NCBI GenBank assembly: GCA_030835065.1 | Contig: JAUQWR010000060.1 | Span: 1-6,019 of the forward strand | Reading direction: 5' to 3' | DNA from: Candidatus Kapaibacterium sp. | GTDB lineage: Bacteria > Bacteroidota > Ignavibacteria > Kapaibacteriales > UBA2268 | Length of the DNA stretch: 6,019 bases | Part shown: positions 1 through 5,457 of the stretch, piece by piece | Position numbering within the stretch: the stretch's first letter is position 1 | Layout: every line of letters begins with the position of its first letter | Program-made: the position numbers and the translations under genes | Notes under the pieces: generated by a model | What the model saw: the letters and a program-made list of their open reading frames with translations, nothing else | Told to the model about the DNA's origin: nothing | Database searches by the model: none

Positions 1-84
1 AGAAATGACATACAAGGCGTACAGGTTTCTGCACCATTTGGAAGAGTAGAAAGTGTTATTACTGTATTAGAATCTTATATTTAG
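1..84 (+). CDS. C-terminal end of an unidentified protein (partial)
   Basis: Frame 1 is open from the left edge to a TAG stop at 82-84 and gives 27 residues ending in GRVESVITVLESYI. The stretch is too short to name a family, and I do not recognise it. The reading is supported by the frame staying open to the edge and by the perfect hairpin terminator that starts 11 bases after the stop. Its start lies outside the window. It converges on rpmB. Confidence 0.6.
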   Translation, partial: RNDIQGVQVSAPFGRVESVITVLESYI

Positions 85-94
85 CAAAATAGAA

Positions 95-140
95 ATAAAA
101 AAATACGATTAATCACGAAGTAATTATCGTATTTTTTTAT
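95..140. terminator. Bidirectional intrinsic terminator between the left-edge gene and rpmB
   Basis: A perfect 15-bp inverted repeat (95-109 and 126-140) encloses a 16-base loop. Each arm contains a seven-base A or T run next to a TACGAT/ATCGTA core. A transcript from either strand therefore forms a hairpin whose 3' side ends in a U tract, the usual form of a terminator shared by convergent genes. It lies 10 bases after the stop of the left gene and 17 bases beyond the end of rpmB. Confidence 0.8.
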
Positions 141-157
141 AACTTTTAGACTTAATA

Positions 158-388
158 TTATGCCATTTTTTTCGCAAGGTCTTTAACCATTGCTTTATAG
201 CCCTTTTTGTCAAGAGTTTTTAAAGCACGAGCAGTAACTTTAAGCGTTACCCAACGCTTTTCTTCTGGAATCCAGATTCTTTTTTTCTGCAAGTTTGGTA
301 AAAAGCGTCTTCTGGTTTTATTGTGAGCGTGAGAAACATTGTTTCCTGTCATCACACCTACACCGGTTAACTCACATCTTCTTGCCAT
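158..388 (-). CDS. rpmB: 50S ribosomal protein L28
   Basis: This 76-residue protein is a structural component of the large ribosomal subunit. The N-terminus carries the L28 signature, with R-x-C-E-L-T-G at residues 4-9, then G-N-N-V-S-H (15-20) and T-R-R-R-F-L-P-N-L (25-33). A basic middle containing W39 and W46 and a Lys-rich C-terminal helix (about 52-76) follow. Length fits the family. There is a single cysteine (C5), so this is the zinc-free form without paired CxxC motifs. The start is fixed by a TGGAGA ribosome binding site at 395-400 on the minus strand, six bases before the ATG. It appears monocistronic: no rpmG follows, because a convergent gene ends only 73 bases beyond its stop. 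A Bacteroidota-style promoter lies at 429-460. Confidence 0.96.
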   Translation of the reverse strand: MARRCELTGVGVMTGNNVSHAHNKTRRRFLPNLQKKRIWIPEEKRWVTLKVTARALKTLDKKGYKAMVKDLAKKMA

Positions 389-428
389 TTTATTTCTCCA
401 TTTTTTATATCATTCACGATACGAATTA

Positions 429-460
429 CAAATTTACTTATAAAATTTACATTTACCAAA
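429..460 (-). promoter_or_regulatory. Candidate rpmB promoter, Bacteroidota type
   Basis: Read on the minus strand, TTTG (457-460) is followed after 20 bases by TAAATTTG (429-436). This matches the known Bacteroidota housekeeping pattern of a -33 TTTG and a -7 TAnnTTTG with about 19-21 bases between them. It predicts a leader of roughly 30-35 bases before the rpmB start. The match is sequence-only and the region is AT-rich, so chance occurrence is possible. Confidence 0.55.
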
Positions 461-546
461 AAGATTTTTTACTATGTTGAAAACTAAATTCAAATCATTG
501 TTTTATATCTATATTCCAACGATTAGAGTTTATGTTCAAATCAGAG

Positions 547-579
547 TTTTGCAATTTAATTCAAATATTCTTATTTTAC
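547..579 (+). promoter_or_regulatory. Weak candidate gdhA promoter
   Basis: TTTTG (547-551) is followed after 20 bases by TATTTTAC (572-579), an imperfect match to the Bacteroidota -7 element. The same stretch can be read as a sigma-70-like pair, TTGCAA (549-554), 17 bases, TATTTT (572-577). Either reading puts the start site about 30 bases before the gdhA ATG. Support is weak because both elements deviate from consensus. Confidence 0.3.
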
Positions 580-607
580 AAATTGATGAATTGCGACAAA
601 GACCAAG

Positions 608-612
608 AAGGA
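608..612 (+). promoter_or_regulatory. gdhA ribosome binding site, decides the start
   Basis: AAGGA lies five bases before the ATG at 618. An in-frame ATG at 474 would add 48 residues, but it has no Shine-Dalgarno sequence and its extension looks nothing like glutamate dehydrogenase. The start at 618 gives the family's normal length. Confidence 0.75.
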
Positions 613-617
613 TTGAT

Positions 618-1961
618 ATGACTACAAAATTGAATGAATTTATGGATGAAGTAAGAGCAAAAAATACAGGCGAAAAAGAATTCATCCAAGCTGTCGAAGA
701 AGTGATGACTTCAATATTTCCAGTTGTCTATAAATATCATCCTGAATATGTAAAAAATAAAATTATGGAACGTATTATCGAGCCCGAGCGTATAATAATG
801 TTTAGAGTACCATGGCTGGATGATGATGGAGATATACATATCAACCGTGGATATAGGATTGAATATAGCAGTGCAATTGGACCTTACAAAGGTGGTTTGA
901 GATTCCATAAAAATGTAAATTTGAGTATTCTTAAATTTCTGGGTTTTGAACAAATATTCTCTAATAGTCTTACTACTCTCCCAATGGGTGCAGGCAAAGG
1001 TGGTGCAGACTTCGATCCAAAAGGTAAATCAGAAAATGAAATAATGCGTTTTTGCCAGAGCTTTATGTGCGAATTATATAGACATATCGGAAACGATACC
1101 GATATTCCAGCCGGTGATATAGGTGTTGGTGGTCGTGAGATTGGTTATTTGTTCGGTATGTATAAAAAATTAAAAAACGAATTTTCCGGTGTACTCACTG
1201 GCAAAGGTATTTCATGGGGTGGAAGTTTGATTCGCCCTGAAGCAACTGGCTATGGTTTGGCATATTTTGCAGCAAACATGATGGCTGTGGATGGCGATGC
1301 TTTCGATGGAAAGAATGTTGTAATCTCAGGCTCTGGTAATGTGGCTCAATATGCTACTGAAAAAATAACTGAACTTGGCGGCAAGGTTGTTACTCTTTCA
1401 GATTCTTCAGGTTTTATTTATGATCCCGATGGTATAGACTTCGACAAATGGGATTATATAATGGAATTGAAAAACGTAAGACGAGGAAGAATTAGAGAAT
1501 ATGCTGAGAAATTTAAATGTGAATTTTTCGAAAACGGAACAATCTGGCAAGTACCATGCGATATTGCTATTCCCTGCGCTACACAAAATGAATTGACTTT
1601 GAAAGATGCAAAATCACTTATTTCAAATGGCTGCAAATACATAATAGAAGGTGCTAATATGCCTGCAACTCCTGAAGCAGTCCATGAATTTATAAACAAT
1701 GGTATAGCATTTGGTCCGAGCAAAGCTGCTAATGCAGGTGGTGTGGCTGTTTCTGGTTTGGAAATGAGCCAAAACTCTCTTCGTTTATCATGGACTCGCG
1801 AAGAAGTAGATAAACGATTGTATAGAATAATGAAAGATATCCACGATACGGCATTTGCTTCGGCAGAAAGATACAGCAGCAAAGGTAACTACGTGGATGG
1901 AGCAAATATAGCAGGCTTTATGAAAGTAGCGGATGCTATGATGGCACAAGGCATTGTTTAG
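618..1961 (+). CDS. gdhA: NADP-type glutamate dehydrogenase (hexameric class)
   Basis: The enzyme interconverts 2-oxoglutarate plus ammonium with glutamate in the cytoplasm. The product is 447 residues, the length of E. coli GdhA, and collinear with it. The substrate domain has PYKGGLRFH (89-97, with K91), LPMGAGKGG (121-129, catalytic K127) and PAGDIGVGG (164-172, catalytic D167). A conserved linker GGSLIRPEATGYG (201-213) leads to the nucleotide domain, with SGSGNVAQ (237-244) and SDSSG (261-265). The Asp there and overall likeness to E. coli suggest NADP use. VSGLEMSQN (378-386) supplies the substrate-pocket Ser379. Oddities: the lysine expected after F114 in the FEQxFK motif is Ser115, and the usual GGGKGG or GGAKGG reads GAGKGG. 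The gene is divergent from rpmB. No strong terminator follows, and serA has its own candidate promoter. Glutamate made here could feed the serine pathway downstream. Confidence 0.95.
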   Translation: MTTKLNEFMDEVRAKNTGEKEFIQAVEEVMTSIFPVVYKYHPEYVKNKIMERIIEPERIIMFRVPWLDDDGDIHINRGYRIEYSSAIGPYKGGLRFHKNVNLSILKFLGFEQIFSNSLTTLPMGAGKGGADFDPKGKSENEIMRFCQSFMCELYRHIGNDTDIPAGDIGVGGREIGYLFGMYKKLKNEFSGVLTGKGISWGGSLIRPEATGYGLAYFAANMMAVDGDAFDGKNVVISGSGNVAQYATEKITELGGKVVTLSDSSGFIYDPDGIDFDKWDYIMELKNVRRGRIREYAEKFKCEFFENGTIWQVPCDIAIPCATQNELTLKDAKSLISNGCKYIIEGANMPATPEAVHEFINNGIAFGPSKAANAGGVAVSGLEMSQNSLRLSWTREEVDKRLYRIMKDIHDTAFASAERYSSKGNYVDGANIAGFMKVADAMMAQGIV

Positions 1962-2030
1962 TCTTTTTTAAGCATGTTTCGGATTATTTTATTCTTTTTT
2001 TGTTCATAATCAAAAATTCCTAGCATTACT

Positions 2031-2063
2031 ACTTAAATTAATTTTGTTTAAGTAATTTTAAGT
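2031..2063. repeat. Three copies of the heptamer TTTAAGT, one inverted
   Basis: ACTTAAA (2031-2037) is the reverse complement of TTTAAGT at 2047-2053, and the heptamer occurs again at 2057-2063, ten bases (one helical turn) after the second. The first two copies, with flanking bases, form an 8-bp inverted repeat (2030-2037 and 2047-2054). They surround the -33 element of the candidate serA promoter. This could be an operator or a weak gdhA terminator. The composition is AT-rich, so chance is a real alternative. Confidence 0.35.
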
Positions 2064-2073
2064 GTTAATTTTG
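2043..2073 (+). promoter_or_regulatory. Candidate serA promoter, Bacteroidota type
   Basis: TTTG (2043-2046), 19 bases, then TAATTTTG (2066-2073) exactly fits the TTTG / TAnnTTTG pattern. Both elements sit in two direct copies of the decamer TTAATTTTGT (2038-2047 and 2065-2074), 27 bases apart. Transcription would start near 2080, leaving a leader of about 65 bases that contains the hairpin at 2092-2120. This suggests serA is transcribed independently of gdhA. Confidence 0.55.
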
Positions 2074-2091
2074 TCAATATAGTAAAGCATA

Positions 2092-2120
2092 AAAGTTAAA
2101 GAGAAGTTCTCTTTAACTTT
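2092..2120 (+). promoter_or_regulatory. Perfect 13-bp hairpin in the serA leader
   Basis: AAAGTTAAAGAGA (2092-2104) and its exact reverse complement (2108-2120) flank a three-base loop, AGT. The stem ends 15 bases before the serA ribosome binding site. An AATTATAAAT stretch follows instead of a T run, so it does not look like an intrinsic terminator. A 5' stabilising structure or protein binding site in the leader are possible roles. Confidence 0.6.
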
Positions 2121-2135
2121 AATTATAAATATATT

Positions 2136-2139
2136 GGAG
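2136..2139 (+). promoter_or_regulatory. serA ribosome binding site, decides the start
   Basis: GGAG lies five bases before the ATG at 2145. An in-frame GTG at 2139 overlaps this site and has no Shine-Dalgarno sequence of its own, so the ATG is preferred. Confidence 0.7.
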
Positions 2140-2144
2140 TGGTT

Positions 2145-3053
2145 ATGAGAGTACTCGTATCAGACGGTATCGAAAAAATCGGTTCAGAATTGCTTAAAAG
2201 CGCAGGTTTTGAAGTTGTCGAACAAAAGCTGACACCTGAAGAGTTATTAAATGAAATTGAAAAATATGATGCTATTATCGTTCGCTCTGCAACAAAAGTA
2301 ACAAAAGAAGTAATAGACAGAGGCGTAAATTTAAAAGCAATCGCTCGTGGCGGTGTAGGATTAGACAATATTGATGTTGCTTATGCAAAAGAAAAAGGTA
2401 TACCTGTATTGAATACACCAGGTGCTTCATCAATCTCTGTTGCTGAATTGGCTATTGCTCATATGTTTGCAGTTTCAAGATTTTTGCAATTGAGCAATAC
2501 AGAAATGCGCCAAGGCAAATGGCCCAAAAAAGAATATAGCAAAGGTATCGAGCTTACTGGCAAAACTCTTGGTCTTCTTGGTTTTGGCAATATTGGTCGT
2601 GAAGTTGCAAAACGCGGGTTAGGTCTTGGTATGAAAGTTATTGCTTTCGATCCTTTCGTTAATTCAACTGATATGAATGTAACTTTGGTTTCCAAAGATG
2701 AAGTTATTAAAAATTCTGACTTCATTTCTTTGCACATGCCTTTGATTAAGAGCGAAGGTCCTGCTATTGGCGAAAAAGAAATTAACGAAATGAAAGACGG
2801 CGTTATTATTGTCAATTGCGCTCGTGGCGGTGTTGTTTCCGAAAAAGCTTTACTAAATGCTTTGAACAACGGAAAAGTTTCTGCTGCTGCTCTTGATGTG
2901 TTCGAAAGCGAACCACCAACAGAAGATCAAAAAGAATTGATCAATCACCCAAGAGTTTCTGTTACTCCTCATATCGGTGCTTCTACTGTTGAAGCTCAAG
3001 ATAGAGTTGGCGAAGAAATCGCAAATAAAGTAATCGATGTATTGAAAAAATAA
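2145..3053 (+). CDS. serA: D-3-phosphoglycerate dehydrogenase, short form without ACT domain
   Basis: The enzyme oxidises 3-phosphoglycerate to 3-phosphohydroxypyruvate with NAD, the first step of phosphorylated serine synthesis. The 302-residue protein has the D-isomer 2-hydroxyacid dehydrogenase layout: an outer catalytic half with ARGGVGLDNID (67-77), the Rossmann motif GFGNIG (146-151) with acidic D169 at the end of the next strand (NAD preference), NCARGG (224-229) with catalytic R227, LDVFESEP (250-257) with E256, and TPHIGAST (274-281) with H276. The outer half resumes after that and the protein ends at about the point where longer SerA proteins begin their regulatory domains. Serine feedback through an ACT domain is therefore not expected. 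It is followed 104 bases later by the DUF1015 gene on the same strand. serC, often upstream in Bacteroidota, is not in the window. Other 2-hydroxyacid dehydrogenases share the fold, but motifs and context favour SerA. Confidence 0.9.
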   Translation: MRVLVSDGIEKIGSELLKSAGFEVVEQKLTPEELLNEIEKYDAIIVRSATKVTKEVIDRGVNLKAIARGGVGLDNIDVAYAKEKGIPVLNTPGASSISVAELAIAHMFAVSRFLQLSNTEMRQGKWPKKEYSKGIELTGKTLGLLGFGNIGREVAKRGLGLGMKVIAFDPFVNSTDMNVTLVSKDEVIKNSDFISLHMPLIKSEGPAIGEKEINEMKDGVIIVNCARGGVVSEKALLNALNNGKVSAAALDVFESEPPTEDQKELINHPRVSVTPHIGASTVEAQDRVGEEIANKVIDVLKK

Positions 3054-3073
3054 ATTTAGTTTGAATCTTATAA

Positions 3074-3107
3074 GCCGGAGCTGTCTTACTTAAAAGGCAG
3101 CTTCTGC
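3074..3107 (+). other. Hairpin between serA and the DUF1015 gene
   Basis: Arms 3074-3087 and 3094-3107 pair over 14 positions with one mismatch and two G-U pairs, around a six-base loop. It is the most GC-rich structure in the spacer. No T run follows, so it is a poor intrinsic terminator. It may be a partial terminator, an RNA-processing site, or a structure protecting the upstream serA message from 3' decay. Confidence 0.55.
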
Positions 3108-3157
3108 ATTAATAATACAAAAAACAATATTAATATAATTTTTGACGGAGAATTGAA

Positions 3158-4396
3158 ATGGCTGTATTTCGCCCATTTAAGGCATTCAGACCAAAACCCG
3201 AATTTGCTGCTGAAGTTGCTGCTAAACCATACGACGTATTAAATTCTGAAGAAGCTCGTGAAGAAGTTAAAGGTCATCCTCTTTCTTTCTTACATGTTGG
3301 CAAACCTGAAGTAGATCTTGATCCTTCTATCAACCTCTATGATGCCAAAGTTTACCAAAAAGGTAAAGAAAACTTGATGAACTTGATTAATGATAAAGTT
3401 TTAGTAGAAGACGATAAAGCTTATTATTATGTTTATGCTCAGACAATGAATGGCAGAACTCAATACGGTCTTGTTGGTTGCGCTTCAGTAGATGATTATT
3501 GGAATGATGTAATCAAAAAACATGAAAAAACTCGTAAAGATAAAGAAGAAGATAGATGCGAACACGTGAGAGTAACTAATGCTCATACAGGTCCAATTTT
3601 CTTAACTTACCGCGATAATGCAGAAATTAATGCAATCGTGGAAAAAACTGTTAAAGAATCTCCTGATAATGATTTGATTGCTGCTGATGGTATTCGTCAT
3701 CAATCATGGTTGGTCAAAAACGAAGATGATTCTGCCAAAATTCAATCAATTCTTGCTGCTGTTGATTATTTCTATGTAGCAGATGGTCACCATCGCTCTG
3801 CAGCTGCTGCAATCGTTGGACGCGAACGTCAAAAAGCTAATCCAAACCATACTGGCAACGAAGAATATAACTTCTTCCTAGCTGTTCTATTCCCTGCTAG
3901 CCATTTGTATATTATGGATTATAATAGATTAGTTAAAGACTTGAATGGTAATAGCGACGAAGAATTCATGAATAAAATGAATGAATTGTTTGAAATTAAA
4001 GAAGTTGCTGGTATGTATAAACCAGAAGCTAAAGGCAAAATTGGTATGTATATCAATTCTAAATGGTATGAATTGGTGATAAAACCTCATTTGTTCGTTG
4101 CTGATCCTGTGGATAATCTTGATGTTGCTATTCTTCAACACCACGTATTAGATCCAATTTTGGGTATCGACGATCCTCGTACCAGCAAAAGAGTTGACTT
4201 TGTGGGTGGTATTCGCGGTTTGGAAGAATTAGAAAAACGAGTAAATTCTGGCGAAATGAAAGTCGCTTTTGCGATGTTTGCTACTTCAATCGAAGAATTA
4301 ATGGCAATTGCTGATGCTGGCAAAATTATGCCTCCTAAATCTACTTGGTTCGAACCAAAACTTAGAGATGGCATGTTTGTTCATTTCTTAGATTAA
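3158..4396 (+). CDS. DUF1015 family protein, probably linked to serine metabolism
   Basis: The 412-residue protein belongs to the DUF1015 family (COG4198) and closely resembles Bacteroides members from memory. Family blocks in order: FRPF (4-7) and AAKPYDVL (21-28); YAQTMNGRTQYGLVG (93-107); a charged stretch KHEKTRKDKEEDR (121-133); HTGPIFLTY (143-151); VADGHHRSAAA (207-217); AVLFPASHLYIMDYNR (242-257); DPILGIDDPRTSKRVDFVGG (332-351); and MPPKSTWFEPKLRDG (391-405). No signal peptide or membrane segment is visible, so it is probably cytoplasmic. GGAG at 3147-3150, seven bases before the ATG, supports the start. It sits behind serA without a clear promoter, so co-transcription is likely. The D-G-H-H-R block resembles the strand-turn-helix motif of the ParB/sulfiredoxin fold, which includes an archaeal serine kinase; a serine-related enzymatic role is inference. 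The biochemical function is unknown to me. Confidence 0.93.
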   Translation: MAVFRPFKAFRPKPEFAAEVAAKPYDVLNSEEAREEVKGHPLSFLHVGKPEVDLDPSINLYDAKVYQKGKENLMNLINDKVLVEDDKAYYYVYAQTMNGRTQYGLVGCASVDDYWNDVIKKHEKTRKDKEEDRCEHVRVTNAHTGPIFLTYRDNAEINAIVEKTVKESPDNDLIAADGIRHQSWLVKNEDDSAKIQSILAAVDYFYVADGHHRSAAAAIVGRERQKANPNHTGNEEYNFFLAVLFPASHLYIMDYNRLVKDLNGNSDEEFMNKMNELFEIKEVAGMYKPEAKGKIGMYINSKWYELVIKPHLFVADPVDNLDVAILQHHVLDPILGIDDPRTSKRVDFVGGIRGLEELEKRVNSGEMKVAFAMFATSIEELMAIADAGKIMPPKSTWFEPKLRDGMFVHFLD

Positions 4397-4419
4397 TTTT
4401 TTCTTTCTTTTTTAAATGG

Positions 4420-4449
4420 ATGAGGCTGAATTTCAGCCTCATTTTTTTT
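4420..4449 (+). terminator. Intrinsic terminator after the DUF1015 gene
   Basis: ATGAGGCTGA (4420-4429) and its perfect reverse complement (4433-4442) form a 10-bp stem with a three-base loop, followed by an unbroken T run to 4449. It begins 23 bases after the stop codon and should end the serA-DUF1015 transcript. It also argues against an in-frame upstream start for the next gene at 4416, whose coding would have to run through it. Confidence 0.9.
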
Positions 4450-4468
4450 ATTATTTAAGCATTATTCA

Positions 4469-4476
4469 TATTTTTG
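4469..4476 (+). promoter_or_regulatory. Possible -7 element for the glycosyltransferase gene
   Basis: TATTTTTG matches TAnnTTTG and lies between the terminator and the ATG at 4503. No TTTG is found about 19-21 bases upstream, where there is only the terminator's T run. A promoter somewhere in this 53-base gap is expected because the preceding transcript is terminated. Confidence 0.3.
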
Positions 4477-4502
4477 TTTTTTGTATTTATTTTGGATTAT
4501 TG

Positions 4503-5456
4503 ATGAATGTTTTAATTACTCAGCTTGGCTGCATTGGAGATATGATTTTGCTTACTCCTTTGTTTGCTCAAATTAAAAATGATTATCCTGATGCTAGTAT
4601 TGACTTGATAGCTAGCAAGACTAATCATCATGTAATTGATAATCATCCATTTATCAATAGAATATTTATTTTCGACAAATCACCTTCTAAACTATTGATA
4701 TTTTTCTTTGAAATACGAAAAATCAGATATGATATTTATTTAGATCCTAAAGATCATATATCGACAGAATCCAGAATAATTGCTAAACTTTCTAGAGCAG
4801 ACAAAAAAGTTGGCTTCCAAAAAGATAGTGATAATATTTTTTCTGATCTAATCCCTTCTGATAAAGATAATTTTTTTAGACATTCAGTGCATAGAAATTT
4901 AAATGCAGGAAAAATTGCCGGTTTTACTTATAATAATTTAATCAAACCTCAATTGTTTCCTGGAAACGATTCTAATAATTATGTTAGTTATTTTCTTAAA
5001 TCCTCAGAAATATCTGATTTTATTATTATTAATTTGTCTGCTGGTGGACCACATAGAATACCAGAAACTCATTTTTGGATAGAAATAGTAAAATATTTAT
5101 CCAAAAAAAATAAGCAAATAATATTATCTTTTGTGGAGTCGGAGACAGAAATTGCAACAGAGCTTACTTTGATTTCTGATAATGTAATCAAATTTAAATC
5201 ACGTAGTATTAATGATGTTTCAGCATTAGTTTCTAGGGCAGATTTGCTTATTTCACCCGATACTTCCTTGATTCATATAGCTTCTGCATTCGATATTCCG
5301 GTAATTGGTTTATACGAAGATAAACAAGCTAATATAAATAAATTTTTACCATTAAGCAGCAATAACCATATAATTATTAATTCCAACCATGAAATCGGTT
5401 TAAAAGAAATAAATGCCGAATCAGTCATTAATATTTTAAGAAAAATTGGATATTAA
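4503..5456 (+). CDS. Glycosyltransferase family 9 (heptosyltransferase-like) protein
   Basis: GT9 enzymes transfer a sugar from a nucleotide donor to lipopolysaccharide core or related surface glycans on the cytoplasmic side of the inner membrane. The 317-residue protein shows the two-lobe GT-B pattern. N-terminal VLITQLGCIGDMILLTPL (3-20) is the GT9 strand-loop-helix opening, followed by YPDASIDLIAS (28-38) and YDIYLDPKDH (76-85). The C-terminal lobe has INLSAGGPHRIP (176-187), FWIEIVKYL (191-199) and the donor-site block LISPDTSLIHIASAFDIPVIGLY (249-271). It is slightly shorter than typical heptosyltransferases of about 340-350 residues. GGA at 4494-4496, six bases before the ATG, is a weak ribosome binding site; the 29-residue extension from 4416 is rejected because it crosses the terminator. 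The acceptor and sugar cannot be told, so no symbol is given. The gene appears more AT-rich than serA or DUF1015. Confidence 0.82.
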   Translation: MNVLITQLGCIGDMILLTPLFAQIKNDYPDASIDLIASKTNHHVIDNHPFINRIFIFDKSPSKLLIFFFEIRKIRYDIYLDPKDHISTESRIIAKLSRADKKVGFQKDSDNIFSDLIPSDKDNFFRHSVHRNLNAGKIAGFTYNNLIKPQLFPGNDSNNYVSYFLKSSEISDFIIINLSAGGPHRIPETHFWIEIVKYLSKKNKQIILSFVESETEIATELTLISDNVIKFKSRSINDVSALVSRADLLISPDTSLIHIASAFDIPVIGLYEDKQANINKFLPLSSNNHIIINSNHEIGLKEINAESVINILRKIGY

Positions 5457-5457
5457 A

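Noticed and set aside
474..617. N-terminal extension of gdhA from an ATG at 474
   Set aside because: It has no ribosome binding site, its 48 residues do not resemble glutamate dehydrogenase, and it would contain the likely promoter. The ATG at 618 has AAGGA upstream and gives the family length.
1454..1882. 142-codon open frame on the minus strand inside gdhA
   Set aside because: It lies fully opposite a well-conserved gene, shows no recognisable family, and is a by-product of gdhA codon use.
1944..1973. Possible gdhA terminator at the end of the gene
   Set aside because: A T run follows the stop codon, but the only nearby stem is ACAA/TTGT (4 bp), too weak to call. The 8-bp inverted repeat at 2030-2054 is also marginal and overlaps the serA promoter.
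2459..2869. 136-codon open frame on the minus strand inside serA
   Set aside because: It is antisense to conserved serA motifs, and its low-complexity Ser/Pro-rich product fits no family.
4416..4502. N-terminal extension of the GT9 gene, with a hydrophobic stretch resembling a membrane anchor
   Set aside because: The sequence runs through the intrinsic terminator at 4420-4449, and the hydrophobicity comes from translating T-rich DNA. GT9 proteins start at the equivalent of the ATG at 4503.
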